From assembly GCA_964019415.1 (NCBI GenBank), contig OZ025886.1:352884-416883 (forward strand): DNA of 64,000 nt, given 5' to 3'. This document shows positions 10,566 through 38,000 of the stretch, piece after piece. The notes beneath the pieces were generated by a model. That model was not told where the DNA came from, made no database searches, and saw only the letters and a program-made list of their open reading frames with translations. Each line of letters starts with the position of its first letter. Within the stretch, counting starts at the first letter, position 1. Made by a program: the position numbers and the translations under genes. The stretch is from Ianthella basta (lineage: Eukaryota > Porifera > Demospongiae > Verongiida > Ianthellidae).

Positions 10566-13500
10566 GTGTGTGTGTGCTGCTTGATGTCACACCTTTCACT
10601 TGCAGGAATCCCACATCCTTGATAGCTTTGTGAGTATTGAGTAAGCCCTACGACATACAAGATACATATGCAAGAAGAAAAAGAAAAAGATTGTGAGAAA
10701 AGACAGCAGCTAAGTAGTACAATACAGGGCCAAAAATCTCCACACACAACAGCAGAAAGCTAGTAGATGAAAGAGTGTAGCTGATTCCTCCCATCTATCA
10801 TTCCCCTCTCCCTCTCCTTCTATCTATCATTCCCCCCTCCCTCTCCTTCCATCTATCATTCCCCCCTCCCTCTCCTCCCATCTATCATTCCCCTCTCCCT
10901 CTCCTTCCTTCTGATTTCCCCTCTCCCTCTCCTTCCATCTGTTTTCCCCTCTCCATGCCTGCACTCTTCCCCACTCACATATCTCTTCTCCACCTCCTCC
11001 CAGTCGACTTGTGTTGGTCCGGACACAATGCTGCTGTTCTCCCCGTCAACTTCCTCAGACCAGGCATGCTGAGAGAGCCCCGATATGGTCAAGAGGAGGT
11101 GTACCTGCCCCTCCCCCTCCTCGAGGTCAAGGGTCATCTCGTGCGTCTCCTCGGGAGACAGTTTGCTGGGGTCCACTGAGCAGCTGCAGGTGGGGATGGG
11201 GCAAAGGTGGGCAGCGTTGAGGAACAAGATGGGATGTACAGTGAAACAGACAGCACAGTACAGTAGTAGAGACCAACAACAACTGATTACATCACGAAGA
11301 CAAGAGCACCATACTCATGGCACTGACAGTGAATTATAAGGAGTGGTTAGGAGACAGTGACAGTGACAGTGACAGTGACAGGGTCAAAGGGACAGTCAAG
11401 AAACATTGATGGAGGAAGACAGAAAGGCTGACAGACAAAGAGGGTGTTAGACAATGATGAAGTAAGGAAGTGAAATGTAAAGCCAATGATGCATGTAGAG
11501 ATAGGCGTTGATAGACACTGATGGAGAGACATTGATTGAGGAAAAGGAGGGGACAATGGTTTAAACCCACCTGCCCATGAACTTGTCCTTGTTCCTGATC
11601 TTCCTGTTCCACACTTCAATGTGCAGTATGGAGGACTCCCCATCATACATCCTCAGGTCAAACTGCTCCTTCCACTCCGGGTTGGCCGTCTTGTGCAGTA
11701 CCTTACTCTTGTAGCGCTGACTGCCCACCTTGAACTTACAGTATGTGCTGATGTCTGCACATGCAGGGGAAGGAGGAGTGGGAATGGTTCGGCAAAACTT
11801 TAACCTGTACTTCCTCCTTACTGCATTATCCTTATAATCAGTGGAATCTGTCTGAGATGGTCACTGTGTAAGGCAGCCACCTCTCTAAAACAGCCATCCC
11901 TTCCTGGCCCCAAATAGCACTAACATACATAGCACTATAACATTGCAGTCTACCTCAGTAAGGCAGCCACCTCTCTATAAAGGCCCATGGGTGGCTGTCT
12001 TAGGCTTCATTGTATATGTACATAGAAGCAAGTGGGAGTGAACTGACCATTAACATCCAATGTTGGCAGGGATATCCCCTTCAGCAGAGTGACAGTCAGT
12101 ACACTCTTCCACTGCCTTAGCTTTGACACAGTCACAGGTCTTGTCTGCAGGGGGCACGGAGACAACAGTACATACGACACTTCACTGGGATGGACACAGT
12201 ATGGTAGCATTGGCCAGACTGGATAGCAAACAGTAACTCCTACAGTACAGTCGTGCCTGATTCTATTAATTCTCCTTCTCTCTCTCCTTTTCTCTCTCTT
12301 CCCCTTCCTCTCTTCTCCCCTCCCCTCCCCATTATTCCCTTCCTCTCCTATTCTGTCTTCCCCTCCCTTCCCTCCCCTCTCCTCCCCTCCCCTCCCCCCT
12401 CCCCCCTCCCCCCCCCCCACAGCTCACTCCTTTGCTCCGCTTGCTGCTGATGCCCTGGACCATCTGTAGAGTCTCTGGGGACATGCCCTGAGCTGTCACC
12501 TCCAGCTGAACTACCAAGTGGCCCAGGTCCTCATCAACAGCTGACTTGTCCACTAGTGGAAGGGTCATCCTTGTTGGACTGTTACCATGACAGCAGAAGA
12601 CACAACAACTTAACACACCATCACATCAGTCAGACCAGTATATATGTATTGGCATCACTGACAGACTGCACTCATGGGTGTCATGTGACTGTCATGTGAC
12701 TACACTCATGGTTGTCATGTGACTGTCATGTGCTTACTGGTTGGGCTGCAGCTGTGTGAGGTCCACATCACACTCCCCCATGAAGTCATCTGTCATCCCT
12801 CTATCGTAGTCATAGACCTTAAGTTTGAGTGGCTCCTGCAGGGAACTGGCCCACAGAGTGAAGGCTTCGTCCCACTTGGGGTTCAAGTCCTTCATGATGG
12901 TTTTGCTGCGGTACTTCTGGTCACCAAGACGGAACTTCACGTAAGGGTCACTGGTGCCTGTGAGGAAGAGGAGAACCCTGCCACTAGTAAGGATGGCAAA
13001 CCGTCTCCACGCAGTAAAACATACTGATCAAGCCTGCAAAACTTGTACACCCTCCCCTCACTCCACCCTCCCCTCACTCCACCCTCCCTTCACTCCATCC
13101 TCCCCTCACTCCACCCTCCCCTCACTCCACTCACCCCTCACTGCACTCTCCCTTCACTCCACTCTCCCCTCACTGCACTCTCCCCTCACTCCACCCTCCC
13201 CTCACTCCACCCTTTCCTCACTCCACCCTCCCCTCACTCCACTCTCCTCTCACTCCACTCTCCTCTCACTTCACTCTCCTCTCACTCCACCTCCCCTCAC
13301 TCCACCTCCCCTCACTCCACCCTCCCCTCACTCCCCTCACTCCACCCTCCCCTCACTCCCCTCACTCCACCCTCCCCTCCCCTCACTCCACCCTCCCCTC
13401 CCCTCACTCCACCCTCCCCTCCCCTCATTCCACCTCCCCTTGCTCCACCCTCCCCTCACTCCCCTCACTCCACCCTCCCCTCCCCTCCCCTCCCCTCACT

Positions 13501-13840
13501 CCCCTCACTCCACCCTCCCCTCCCCTCACTCCACCTCTCCTCGCTCCACCCTCCCCTCACTCCACCCTCCCCTCACTCCACCCTCCCCTCCCCTCACTCC
13601 ACCCTCCCCTCACTCCACCCTCCCCTCACTCCACCCTCCCCTCCCCTCACTCCACCCTCCCCTCACTCCACCCTCCCCTCCCCTCACTCCACCCTCCCCT
13701 CCCCTCACTCCACTCTCCCTCACTCCACCCTCCCCACCCTCCCCTCACTCCACCCTCCCCTCACTCCACCCTCCCCTCACTCCACCCACCTCCTCTGTCG
13801 CGTACTGCCAGCCGCACTCCCTCCACAAGGTGGATGTGCA
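7581..13840 (-). CDS. MCTP: MCTP: multiple C2 and transmembrane domain protein
   Basis: Exons: 13840-13790, 12957-12738, 12578-12428, 12144-12048, 11754-11571, 11183-10979, 10647-10593, 10438-10300, 10169-10067, 9596-9300, 9185-9036, 8883-8744, 8528-8419 and 8218-7581. All phases fit and give 846 residues plus an unresolved N-terminus. The order is three C2 domains, a conserved segment with LEAAGKAELSIE, two hydrophobic segments, and the family C-terminus (GLNKFSKKLLNP, NNELMDLLSRLPTD). It matches animal MCTP1/2 exon by exon. MCTPs are ER or endosome membrane proteins whose C2 domains face the cytosol; they act in vesicle traffic and presynaptic homeostasis. C2A keeps the Ca2+-binding aspartates (RDRGGTSDP, YDYDRGMTDDF). 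C2B and C2C have lost several. Odd feature: the reading frame continues past the usual end through an 18-bp minisatellite. The 5' exon is uncertain (see 18046-18693). Confidence 0.93.
7593..8111. repeat. 18-bp minisatellite, about 29 copies
   Basis: The unit is ACCCTCCACACACAGGAC with few variants (mostly A/G at one site, and CACC/CCCC). Because the unit is a multiple of three and lacks stops, five reading frames are open across it. Only the minus frame giving CGGCPV continues from the MCTP coding exon. Confidence 0.95.
8225..8744. repeat. Intronic low-complexity stretches of MCTP
   Basis: There is a G9 run near 8258 and, at about 8625-8720, three copies of a ~45-bp CCTCCCTCCCTCCACCACCCCACMCAGCAC repeat, in the introns on either side of the exon at 8528-8419. 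No other coding potential was seen. Confidence 0.7.
10499..10563. repeat. TG microsatellite in an MCTP intron
   Basis: About 32 TG dinucleotides lie just downstream (minus strand) of the 55-bp MCTP exon 10647-10593. Confidence 0.95.
11839..12012. mobile_element. MITE, CAGTG family, copy B
   Basis: It starts CAGTGGAATCTGTCTGAGATGG and ends GTGGCTGTCTTAGGCTTCATTG-TA, with the internal GCAGCCACCTCTCTA block present twice. It is in the orientation opposite to copies A and D. It sits in the MCTP intron between exons 12144-12048 and 11754-11571. Confidence 0.75.
13030..13786. repeat. CCCTCCCCTCACTCCA minisatellite in an MCTP intron
   Basis: About 750 bp of CTCACTCCACCCTCCC variants of 15-21 bp fill the intron between the first two recognised C2A exons, almost reaching the splice donor at 13790. 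Long Pro/Ser/Leu/His open frames on the plus strand across it are artefacts of the repeat. Confidence 0.9.
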
Positions 13841-14075
13841 CTCCAAAGGTGTGTCCAGGAGGGGCAACATAAGATACAAAAGACGTCTGGGAACCAAATT
13901 CCTGTGTATGCGGGAAAGGGAGTTACTATGGTTACCACATCACTGCAGACTGTAGCCATTTTAAATTAGTGCAGGAATAAAATTTGCATAATTGCAGTTG
14001 GACAGAAAATTTGTGTAATTTTTCTTGAAACTTCACTCATTACTGTATACCCTCCCCTCACTCCACCCTCCCCTT

Positions 14076-14440
14076 AGTCTCGCACACCAGAGCCCCTGCG
14101 GAAGGGTTTGGTAGTATGCGTACGGCGAGTTGTGTCCAAGATAAGATCCTGTACTAACCAATCGCATTCATCGTTTGCTGCATAACATCAGCCTAAAATT
14201 TATAGACACATCAGCTCATTCAAAGGATATGGCTGGTCGCATTATGGCTTCACTCGGGTACAGTCTCAAAACAGAGCAATGAGCCAAAGTAAACAATGTG
14301 AATTTGGGCACTCCATACTTTACGCATGGTACTACCACACTACGGACATGATTGTGCAAGAGTTAGCCATAATTATGCAATAATTGACACAAGTTGGCTT
14401 ATGCAATACTACCAGAGCCTTCCGCAGGAGGCCTGGCAAC
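14076..14440. mobile_element. ~360-bp MITE with ~35-bp terminal inverted repeats
   Basis: The left arm (about 14085-14120) reads CCAGAGCCCCTGCGGAAGGG then TTTGGTAGTATGC. The right arm (about 14401-14437) is its inverse: GCAATACTACCAGAGCCTTC then CGCAGGAGGCCTGG. Between them I see no transposase open frame. The superfamily is not recognisable from the ends alone. It lies in the large 5' region of MCTP. Confidence 0.7.
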
Positions 14441-15750
14441 TATACAGCACCTCAGATACAATGTTCACATACATACATATATTTGTGAGTGTCTCGACAT
14501 TCTACAAAATAGTCCCGCGATAAAATCATTTTTACAAATAGTAAGTAATGTCATGACCCTCACACATTGTAAGTGAGTGCAGGCTGCACGATCCAGGATG
14601 CTGACAGCGCTGAAGTGAAGCTGTGAGCAATTGTGGTCATGCACTCCATTATAGGTAGTCACTTGGCACAATGCTGAATGTGCCTCAGTGATGTGATGTC
14701 ACAAAACACACTACGCATAGCTACACTGTATCAAAAGTAACTGTAGTGCTAATTACTGTATATAGGAGGATGGTGGCAGTTGTTTGAATGTTTAATGAAA
14801 CAGAAAAGCAGTACTATTGCCAAATATGGTTGAAAACCAGTAAAGGCTATCCACAAGGAAGTGCCTGCTTACACCACACAGGTCTATCAGTACTTCCAAG
14901 GGAAAGAGATCACTCTACAAAAGTCAACCTTGGCATTTCTCCATTAACTATTCTGTTTGCTCTCCTAACGAGCCATGACCGCTTGTGACTGGCAGTACAC
15001 GCATGACATTGCAGCTGTGTGCACAGGTTGGACACAGTAGCTCACGAGCACTTCCCACAGCGGAAGGATTCAGTGACCTTGTGAGAAGCAGCAGCTGCTA
15101 CATTCTACGATAAAGACACCATTTTACAATGATGTACAGCGTGCGAATGGTTTGACTAGAGTTGCCCGCCCACTTGTGATGTCATGTACTGAGCCACATG
15201 TGGGGTTGAGTAATCCAAGCCCAAGGGAGATACCAAGTACAGGAAGTTAGTGCAATCATGCGGAAAAAACACTTGAAGGCTTCAATGGTGCCATGTTGGA
15301 CACACCTTGTGGTGCGTGGCAGTCGTATGGGTGCTTCCTAGAATGATGGGTTGGGTCAAATAGATCTGACCCAAACACCGGCCTCTCTTGAGTGCGCAGT
15401 GGGAAGCACAGACAGTGAACCCACTACCGAACACGTGCATGTGTAAGGATGATCCCTCAATTCAATCTACAGAGAGGAGTCTACATCTCAAAGGTATGTA
15501 TGTAGTTTTGTACACATGTCTATGTATGTATGTACGTGTGTACCTGTAAAACTTCCATTCTATTCAATATGCTCGTTTGAATTTGCTCTGTACATATTGC
15601 TAATTGTTGCTAATTGCATTCATTTAGCTATATGTCTCTACAAAATACACACAAGCAGTACTTTACAAACCATCCACTGCACACTTCTGTAGATGCACTA
15701 GTAGTGAGTCCCTGGCTAGGGCAGGGCCAAATTCTACACAATTACACACA
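14441..15750. other. Non-coding stretch, nothing recognised
   Basis: No exon with family similarity and no long repeat was found. It probably belongs to a long first intron of MCTP. Confidence 0.4.
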
Positions 15751-15754
15751 AAGA

Positions 15755-16740
15755 CCCACCTACACAGGACAAGTGGTCAGACTGTGATCCTACCCACAGG
15801 TGCACTCCACCCTCTGTCAACACAGGTTCACAGTACACTAATAGGTGTGGGCTACTGCCTACTGCTCTTATTTCTGGTTCATCTTCCCAACTATTGGTGA
15901 TCACAGGAGGGATGGAATTTTATTAACCTCCTTTATAGAGCCGGGACAGTAGTGAGTTGTGCAGTGCAGGAACCTCACATGGCCCAACTCAAGCCACATG
16001 CCCTGCATGCTAGCCATTTCACATTATACACAGTACAGTGTGTGGACATATCAGTGTCTATTCTACCATGCAATCTGTGGCTTAAGCAAGCAAGGAGAGT
16101 GAATGGAAATGCATGTTTGCCTACATTCTAGACAGGTAAGCGAGAGGTGTATGGAACATATCAATGTGATATTGAATGACACACAGCTAGGACAAAGGGT
16201 GGATTGCAGTTGTCAGCCACACTTCTCTGTCAACACAGGTTCATGGTACACTAATACGTAAGTGCAGGCACTGCCCAGTGACCCGGCCACATTACATTGG
16301 GCAAGCTAAAGCTCAGCTAAGGGTACCCGTTGTGGGTGTATTACATGGTGCCGTTTGCTTATGGCACCCAATCCTAGTGCTCACTATAGCTGAATATGAG
16401 TTTTGTATGCAGGCATGGCTGAAAGACAGCTTAATTGATATGATGATTGATATTCAAGAGACACTCATTGAGAGAATTCAAAAATTAAATTGAATGCAAT
16501 TTCTGGGATTAGTGAAACCCCTTAGCTGGTGCTGGTACAATCCAGAGTGTAGTGAATAGTGTAATGGTAGGCTGTATATGCACCAGTGAAGGGTCTTTGG
16601 TTTGGTCAGAACACAGCCAACTTAATCAGTGGATTGCATTGGCCTAGTGGGCAGACTGTCAACCACGTACACTCCATTCTCTATCAACACAAGTTCAAGG
16701 TGCACTAATAAGTGTGGGGTACTGCCCAACGCACTGACCT
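15755..16740. mobile_element. Three tRNA-like SINE copies, family 1
   Basis: Copies near 15755-15870, 16190-16290 and 16630-16735 share a block like CTCTRTCAACACARGTTCA then AGGTRCACTAATARGTGTGG then CACTGCCCA. In the last copy TTGGCCTAGTGGGC (A-box-like) precedes AAGTTCAAGGTGC (B-box-like) by about 55 bp, the spacing of a pol III promoter in a tRNA head. A fourth A-box-like head (GGAGGCCGAGTGGGTCTAG) is at 21845. The copies are diverged, so they are not young. Confidence 0.55.
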
Positions 16741-16744
16741 TGCC

Positions 16745-18045
16745 ACTGTGTATGTCAGGGTGAACCTGAGCTTCTGCTTAATTGTGTGTGCATAAATGCT
16801 ATTGTGCACATTCTATCCCATGCATCCCTGACCCATCCACACTTCTAAACCCATTCCATTCAACTTGAGGCCATCTTTAAATAGTCCCTGCTTCACCCAC
16901 TCATCCGGCACAATCCCTACATGCACATATGTCACACTCACTCAGGCTTTCTCCACCATGACATGGATCCACCTAGTACTGTGTTTCCTCTAAGCTGAAG
17001 TGAGGGCTTCTTCGCCCTGAAGAAGACCAGAGCATCTGGTCAAAACGTCGGCAAGGTTTTCAACCCTGTTGTGAAGCTGGTATTAGAGAACCAACCCTTT
17101 CTGATTCATAGTGTCACTTCTAACACTTAGAACTACAGCACATCACATGCCACACCTCTGAGCAGCAAGGTGCTGACTCACACACAGCTCAAGTGAGAAC
17201 AATGCCTTGCTAGCAGAAGTGGTCACCTAATTGCAGCCCAACCCACTACAAGTTGCAGCTTGCACAGCATGGATTATTTCCCCAACATCACGAGGTGTGA
17301 ATTCTCGCACCACAGAGTGACCAGGTGTTAGTGCATGCTCATAGAAATAACACACCATTAAAGGAATTTAGCCAACCACGAACATACTCTTAACAATTAA
17401 ATGTGCCACAATTGAATTGAATCAATTCTAAATCATAGTGATAATCACAGTGTATACAAAGTACAGGAAAATGAGTGATATTTATAATCTAATTACGTAG
17501 CAGCTGAAAGCTCAAAACAATTGCAAAACTACATATGATGTCACAAAGTGCTCAGTCACACAATGCAGCTTGTGTGTGGTGTGTGTGTGTGTGTGTGTGT
17601 GTACAACAAATGACTCATATGTAAAATCCAATGATCCATGTTTGAGCAATAACACAACAGTCAATGAGAAAGCTTATAGTGTAGATGTGTCAACCCAATG
17701 GTCTTTTGTCAATAGCGGCAGAACTGTTGACAAGACCCTCTGGTCAGAAGGTCAGGACTGCACCAGAGATTCTCACTCCCAGTTGTGTTACTGTTTTACA
17801 CATAGACTACGTACGTAGCAGTGGATTGCTTCAACCCAACCACACTCCAGCATCTACAGTATCACATGTGTACACAGTACACCGACAGCATTCTTTTAAA
17901 CATGTGCATACATTCGATCGTATACAGCATCAAATAGTTGACTTGAAGCAAGCACATATGCAATGTGCAATATCACATGTATTATTTCCCATTCTCTCCC
18001 ACACGCACGCACACACCACAAGTGGACGCTACACCCTCTCTCGGT
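16745..18045. other. Non-coding stretch upstream of MCTP C2A exons
   Basis: Apart from the hammerhead-like motif at 17017 and a short TG tract near 17579, I see neither exons nor long repeats here. Confidence 0.4.
17017..17049 (+). ncRNA. Hammerhead-core-like motif a (Penelope-like remnant?)
   Basis: CTGAAGA is followed by a perfect 6-bp hairpin (GACCAG-AGCAT-CTGGTC) and AAAACGTC. This matches the order CUGANGA, stem II, GAAA, NUH of hammerhead ribozymes, except that the first G of GAAA is A. Such motifs are known in the terminal repeats of Penelope-like elements. It is probably a decayed copy. Confidence 0.35.
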
Positions 18046-18693
18046 ATACACACCTTCTCTCTGGTTCTGAGGAGGCTGTTTCCTGTTCCAGGATCCCTTC
18101 GTCTCTGCGGTGAAGCAGAAGTGTCCTCACCTGTCACTACATCAATCTCATCCATCCTCATGAGCATGCTGGCAGAATGACGCGTAACACTGGGAACACT
18201 CAACTGCTGTGGGAGGCCAGTGCCGGTGTATGACTCTTTGCCCTGCTCGCTGTCTGACAACGAGTGCACACTGACAGGGGGCTCAGCATTGGAAGATGTA
18301 ACGCTGTACTCACTGCACCGGGAGTTGGTCCGCAAGGAACCATTTCTGCTAATCGTACCAGACAACAGGGGCAGATCATGAGATTGCTGTGAGGCAAATG
18401 ACACACCAGAGTCACTGTTAGTATTCTTCCACGAGAGTTGCCTGTCATCGAGGGAAGAGGACAGATCCAACTCCGGTCCACCACCAGACTTCTTCTTACG
18501 CTGCAGTCCCATCTTGTGAAGGAACTTCTTTGCCATCTTATGCTTTCCCGGCCGTTTGGCTGGCTGGCTGTTATTCATATCCATAGTGGCTGTGTTGAAA
18601 GTTGGGGGTGGAGATGGGGTGGCTGAGAAGTGCATGCTACCACCATTGTAGCTGTCCTCGAAGTGATGACGGAGATTGACGTCAGAGTGGGCT
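18046..18693 (-). CDS. Ser-rich basic exon, probable 5' exon of MCTP
   Basis: An open minus-strand frame starts at a good acceptor (CTACCCTGCAG, before 18693) or upstream of it, and ends near a possible donor AAG|GTGTGT at 18046. It encodes a disordered, Ser/Asn-rich, basic segment with MDMNNSQPAKRPGKHKMAKK, a KKFLHKMGLQRKKKS cluster and many Ser-Arg sites. Long MCTP isoforms have a disordered N-terminal extension before C2A, and this is the next good coding exon upstream on the same strand. However, the donor phase I see (0) does not match the phase needed by the exon at 13840 (1), so a small linking exon is missing or this is a separate gene. I recognise no domain in it. Confidence 0.5.
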
Positions 18694-19369
18694 GCAGGGT
18701 AGGCAGCACCAGGAGTGTGTACGTACGTACATGCACATTGACACATAGTACTGTAGGTATAGTGGCAGTGTCGTGGCTAAGTGCCAACGGACTCACTATA
18801 CTAGAAGGGCGTACTGAGAGTGACTGTAAGCGCCTATCTGAAATTGTACACCATAGAACATGGGTACGCGGTGCAGGGGCGTGCAACTATACATCTTGCA
18901 CAAGCACACACGCCTAGCTAGCTACGTAGGCAAGTGACACTCTAGCACATCGCAAACTGAGCGGGTCAATCCCGCCGGCCCTTACCACCTGCACGTCCGG
19001 CAATCTGCGTGCGCGCTCACCTCGCTTGACGGGAGAGCTACCGTTCACAGGGAGTTGGAGAGTTTCCATATGTATGTCCGTCCGGCGACTAGTGCCGAGA
19101 ACTGTTGTGTATTGTATACGGTGCATGTGTATATATACACACATTCGTGTTTTTTCGATTTTTACACGTGCATGCCGTACTTCCAAACCAACGGAAGTGC
19201 CTATGATGTCATATCCGGCTCCGGATCGTCAGGTGCGCAATATATTTAATCAAGAGCACAGTCATGTGACTCAATAGCTCAATCCAACCATGCATCCATC
19301 CAGATACAAAGATTTCGAAATTTTAAGCATGATAATAAAAACTCTACAACTGATCCATTCTAAAAGTGT

Positions 19370-34758
<15,389 letters not shown>

Positions 34759-35086
34759 TCCTCTAGCCGCTGTGACAGCCGCAAAATGAGAAGAAAATGG
34801 GCGTTCCCGTCAGCGCCTGAACCGCCCAGTGTGATTGCATAATTCCTATAGTGTGAATTATAACACGTAGCACAGTGGTGGTTTGCAGTATAAATTAGTG
34901 TTTAGCTTTAGGACATCAGTTTGAGGTTTAAGGTATACACGGAGAGCGAAAGATGAACAAGACAAGAACAATAGCGCGTCAGTTCGTAAACGTTATACTT
35001 TCTCAGTGCATACAGTGTTTTTATCCACAGTGAGTTTATCTTACTCTTGTGTTTCCCTCTTCATCTGTCGGTTCTTATGTTGCCCG
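34759..35086. promoter_or_regulatory. Divergent promoter between EYS-like gene and LEPROT
   Basis: The start codons of two genes on opposite strands lie 328 bp apart, so both transcription starts must fit here or upstream in the 5' UTRs. No TATA box was obvious. Shared regulation is possible but is inference. Confidence 0.6.
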
Positions 35087-38000
35087 ATGGTCGATCGGTG
35101 GATCCTCGTCCTCCCTATCCTCGCCCTCCTCCCTCCTCTCCCCATCTTCATCCCCGTCAACGGCATCTACAGTGTAAGTTGTGGGTGTTTGTTGTGTGGT
35201 CGTGCGTTGGATATGGCACATTTGAGACGAATGGGAATTGGTTTTGTTTAGGGGTTGCGGTCACGTGACTGATTCTATTCTAAGGGAAGTAGGTTAAAAC
35301 ACAGATGGTTAAAACCAGTACACACTGCGTGGGCCGTATGTAGTTTAGTACAGAACTGGCAGTGTTGTCAATGTAGGGTTGCTGATATGACCACCGTGGC
35401 CTGTATGACATGACGAAACCCTTATGTCCAACTTAGCCTAGCCTAACCCTTATCATTCCTCCCTCCCCATTTCTCTGCCGTAACTCTCCACTTTCTCTCT
35501 CTTTCTCCCCCCCCCCCTTTGTCCCTCTCTCCCTCCTACTCCACCATCCCATCCTCTCTCCTTCACTCTCCCTCTCCTTCACTCTTCCCCTCGCCCTACC
35601 AGGCTGATTGGAATGGCCTTGACAGGCACTCTGGGCCTCCTGTTGCTCTTCCTTGCCTGTGGACTGCCCATCTTCAAGTCAGTGCCTGCGTGTTGTAGCC
35701 AATGAGCTGATCAGATTGGTCTATGCAGTGTGCTTTATGATGACATTTGCAGCTCACGTCTGTAGTCTTAGCACCCACCGTATGGCTCTTCCGTAGTGTG
35801 GTGGAGGGTATGGTGGAGAGGTGTGGTGTGGAGTAGGGTATGGTGGAGGGGTGTGGTGTGGAGTAGGGTATGGTGGAGGGGTGTGGTGTGGTGTAGGGTA
35901 TGGTGGAGGGGTGTGGTGTGGTGTAGGGTATGGTGGAGGGGTGTGGTGTGGAGTAGGGTATGGTGGAGGGGTGTGGTGTGGAGTGCCCCTTCTGATGGTG
36001 TGTGGGAGTGCTCCGTGTAGCTAGTGCTACGCTGTGTGTTTTGGTGTGCTAGTGTCCAATGTAGTTACAACAACGAGTAACTCTGTCCTCACTTGCACCA
36101 GACGTCGGCAAGGCTACCCTGCACTGGGGGGGGGGGGGGGTTTGCCAGACTGCAAGGTGAATGCAGGAACGTCTGATGTGTGTGGGGCACTAGGGCTACT
36201 CCTTGTGTGTGTGTGGGGGGGGGGGGGGGGTGCAACATTGCAAAATGGTTGTTGTGAGCGTCATTTGACTCATGACTTAGTTTATGTGCAGCTGACGAAG
36301 GCCTACGTGGCCGAAACGTCCTGTCTCAATTGTATATTACCTATCTGCTACGTCTGATGCTCACAATTTACTTCTCTGACTCATGGCTCACTTCTGCACT
36401 GTAAGCCCACTCGGCGCTGTGAGCAGAGGACCTAAGCTGTTCAGATGTACAGTGTGCCTAAAGTGAGACCAAGTTTGGAGGCGATCCATGGGTTGGATGA
36501 CAGTCACAACAACATGAATGCTGTATTTGTATGTGTGGACACTGTTGAGAGCTTGCTTGTGTCAGTTCCTATTGTGGGCTGCATGCACAATGCTTGAGGG
36601 GGTGTGGTTGTGCTTGAGGGGGTGTGGTTGTGCTTGAAGGGGTGTGGTTATTATTGGATGTGGTTCAGTGTTTATTTGATAATGACGGCTGTTCATTCAT
36701 AACACACTTATGGAGGGTGATATTGACTGTTCTCTCTCTCTCTCTCTCTCTCTCTCTGTCCACCCTCAGTTCCTGGTGGCCATTGTTTGTGGGTAAGTTT
36801 GTGGAACAGTAGTTAGCGAGCAAGCAGCAACATAGCAATAGTTTGTAGCCAATAACTACATTACAGCCTACATTCAAGGATGTTCTGGCAATAGGGAGAT
36901 TCAATCTCTTCATTGTCTGCCATATCGTATTAGTGGTTAATCTGTTTGTAAGGCCCATTGTGTGATGTGGAGTGGTTATCCCATGGGTTAAGTCCTGGCT
37001 GTTTGGTTCCTTTGCAGTGATATTCTACATCCTGGCTCCCATGCCCCTCGCTCTGGTGAGGCTCTTGGTCAACAGAGAGTGGATGGAGGAATCCCAGTGA
37101 GTGAACTGAGCACATATGGCTTCTCCTTCTCTCTCCACTTCACAGCAGTGGCTGAAGCTCACTGCAGCACTTACGTAGTTGTCGGGGTCTCCTTGCTAGC
37201 ACTTGTGGTAGGTAATACTCATCTGAAGCTTCTTCTGAACGGAGTGGGCCGGACATGGGTAGCTTCTTCAGCAGAGATTGCTGTAGCTCTCTGGGTGGGG
37301 ATGATAGTGGTTGTACAGTGTGTTCTGGTGTACTCGTCATTCTCCCCCACCCTCTTGTCCCACAGTAACGTGATCGCCGAGGTTGCCTACTTTGTGTCAG
37401 CATGCATTGTAGTGGGTGGATTCGGTAAGCTCTTGTACTGCTATGTACACATTTCTCTATTCATTCTAACTCATAACTACCACATCAAGGACAGATGTGC
37501 AGCTGTCAGTCATGTCCACTCTGTGTGTCACTGTCAACAACTAGCATTGTTGACAGTGACAGTTGCGTCAGTGGCTGTTGCCTCAGCGACAGTTGCTGAT
37601 AGTGACGGTGTCAGCTGTCTCCGTGACAGTTGTGTCAGTGACTGTTGCCTCAGCAACAGTTGCTGATAGTGACAATGTCAGCTGTCTCTGTGACAGTTGT
37701 GTCAGTGGCTGTTGCCTCAGCGACAGTTGCTGATAGTGACAATGTCAGCTGTCTCTGTGACAGTTGCGTCAGTGGCTGTTGCCTCAGCAACAGTTGCTGA
37801 TAGTGACAATGTTGGCTGTCTCCATGTGCAGTGTGCTCAATCATCCAGGAAGAGTGCTTTTCATCTACCTCAAAAATGAAATGCCCATTGTGTTGCTAAT
37901 TTGTAGTGGTGGAAGTGATTGTAGCTGACCTCACACTCCACATGCCAACCTGTGTGGGCACATCCCTGTGAAGGCACTCTCCGTCACTTTCAGTCGTACT

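Noticed and set aside
12954-13969. Pro/Ser/Leu-rich proteins on the plus strand
   Set aside because: They coincide with an intronic CTCACTCCACCCTCCC minisatellite and have no splice or domain support.
35098-35170. Longer first LEPROT exon ending at the GTAAGT at 35171
   Set aside because: It would encode a signal-like MVDRWILVLPILALLPP but joins the next exon out of frame with MALTGTLGLL. The CG|GTGGAT donor keeps the frame and the family length.
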